NCBI GenBank assembly: GCA_049459795.1
Contig: JBMUDS010000028.1
Span: 1-13,161 of the forward strand
Reading direction: 5' to 3'
DNA length: 13,161 bases
Origin: SYAN01 sp049459795
GTDB taxonomy: Bacteria > Actinomycetota > Actinomycetes > Nanopelagicales > Nanopelagicaceae
Part shown: positions 13,092-13,161 of the stretch, piece by piece
Layout: each line of letters begins with the position of its first letter
Position numbering within the stretch: the stretch's first letter is position 1
Made by a program: the position numbers and the translations under genes
Notes under the pieces: model-generated
Seen by the model: the letters and a program-made list of their open reading frames with translations, nothing else
What the model was told of the DNA's origin: nothing
The model's database searches: none

Positions 13092-13161
13092 ATGACTCGC
13101 CTTGAGGAACTGACCACATTGCGCGTGGGTGGGGAAGCAAAGGAGTTCTTTCGCGTATCGA
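13092..13161 (+). CDS. murB: UDP-N-acetylenolpyruvoylglucosamine reductase, 5' fragment
   Basis: The first 23 codons of MurB are visible before the window ends. MurB is the NADPH- and FAD-dependent enzyme that makes UDP-N-acetylmuramate for peptidoglycan. The sequence MTRLEELTTLRVGGEAKEFF holds the N-terminal TTLRVGG hallmark of the FAD-binding domain. The position after tRNA-Thr, tRNA-Met and rpmG fits actinobacterial gene order. AGGA ends only one base before the ATG, too close for a normal Shine-Dalgarno. A TATTAG at 13077-13082 sits nine bases before the ATG. Confidence 0.85.
   Translation, partial: MTRLEELTTLRVGGEAKEFFRVS

Overview
The window looks like part of a compact, mid-GC actinobacterial chromosome, plausibly a streamlined freshwater lineage related to Nanopelagicales. 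I infer this from three things. The right end has the actinobacterial order tRNA-Thr, tRNA-Met, rpmG ... murB. Several proteins have actinobacterial features: an SGNH hydrolase ending in WIWRRIRG..SSGDG, a Tat-type lipoprotein sugar binder, and a sugar ABC importer with no ATPase beside it. Intergenic gaps are very small, often -1 to 28 bases. No mobile element, CRISPR array, prophage or rRNA is visible. The exact taxon is an inference, because no search could be run.

Left part (1-4708): a 3' piece of rlmB (23S rRNA 2'-O-methyltransferase) is followed after 7 bases by an SGNH/GDSL esterase-like gene. A large GH2 beta-galactosidase gene converges on that pair from the other strand. Divergent from the beta-galactosidase is a 69-residue protein that is only a LuxR/GerE helix-turn-helix. 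The gap between the two carries dyad symmetry and is a candidate shared control region.

Middle (5105-6844, minus strand): a three-gene membrane operon encodes, in transcription order, a four-helix membrane protein of unknown role, an RDD-family membrane protein, and a single-domain voltage-gated cation channel. The channel has an unusual pore sequence (TLEEFAN) and an EF-hand-like loop in its C-terminal coiled coil. Divergent from this operon is an exported Rieske [2Fe-2S] protein with a Tat-like signal, a small two-cysteine module and a long Pro/Thr linker.

Right part (7617-11867, plus strand): a sugar ABC importer operon encodes a Tat-type lipoprotein binding protein and two permeases, with a quinone oxidoreductase-type MDR gene just downstream. 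This operon is rich in RNA or DNA symmetry. There is a bulged 15-bp hairpin against the ribosome binding site of the binding-protein gene. There are hairpins across the stop codons of the first and last ABC genes. A strong terminator-like stem-loop lies inside the first codons of permease 1. Together these could set a high binding-protein to permease ratio.

Far right (11918-13161): tRNA-Thr(GGT), tRNA-Met(CAT), rpmG (ribosomal protein L33), a small GT-A-like glycosyltransferase gene, and the first 23 codons of murB. The beta-galactosidase, ABC importer and MDR reductase may serve sugar use, while the ends of the window are housekeeping genes.
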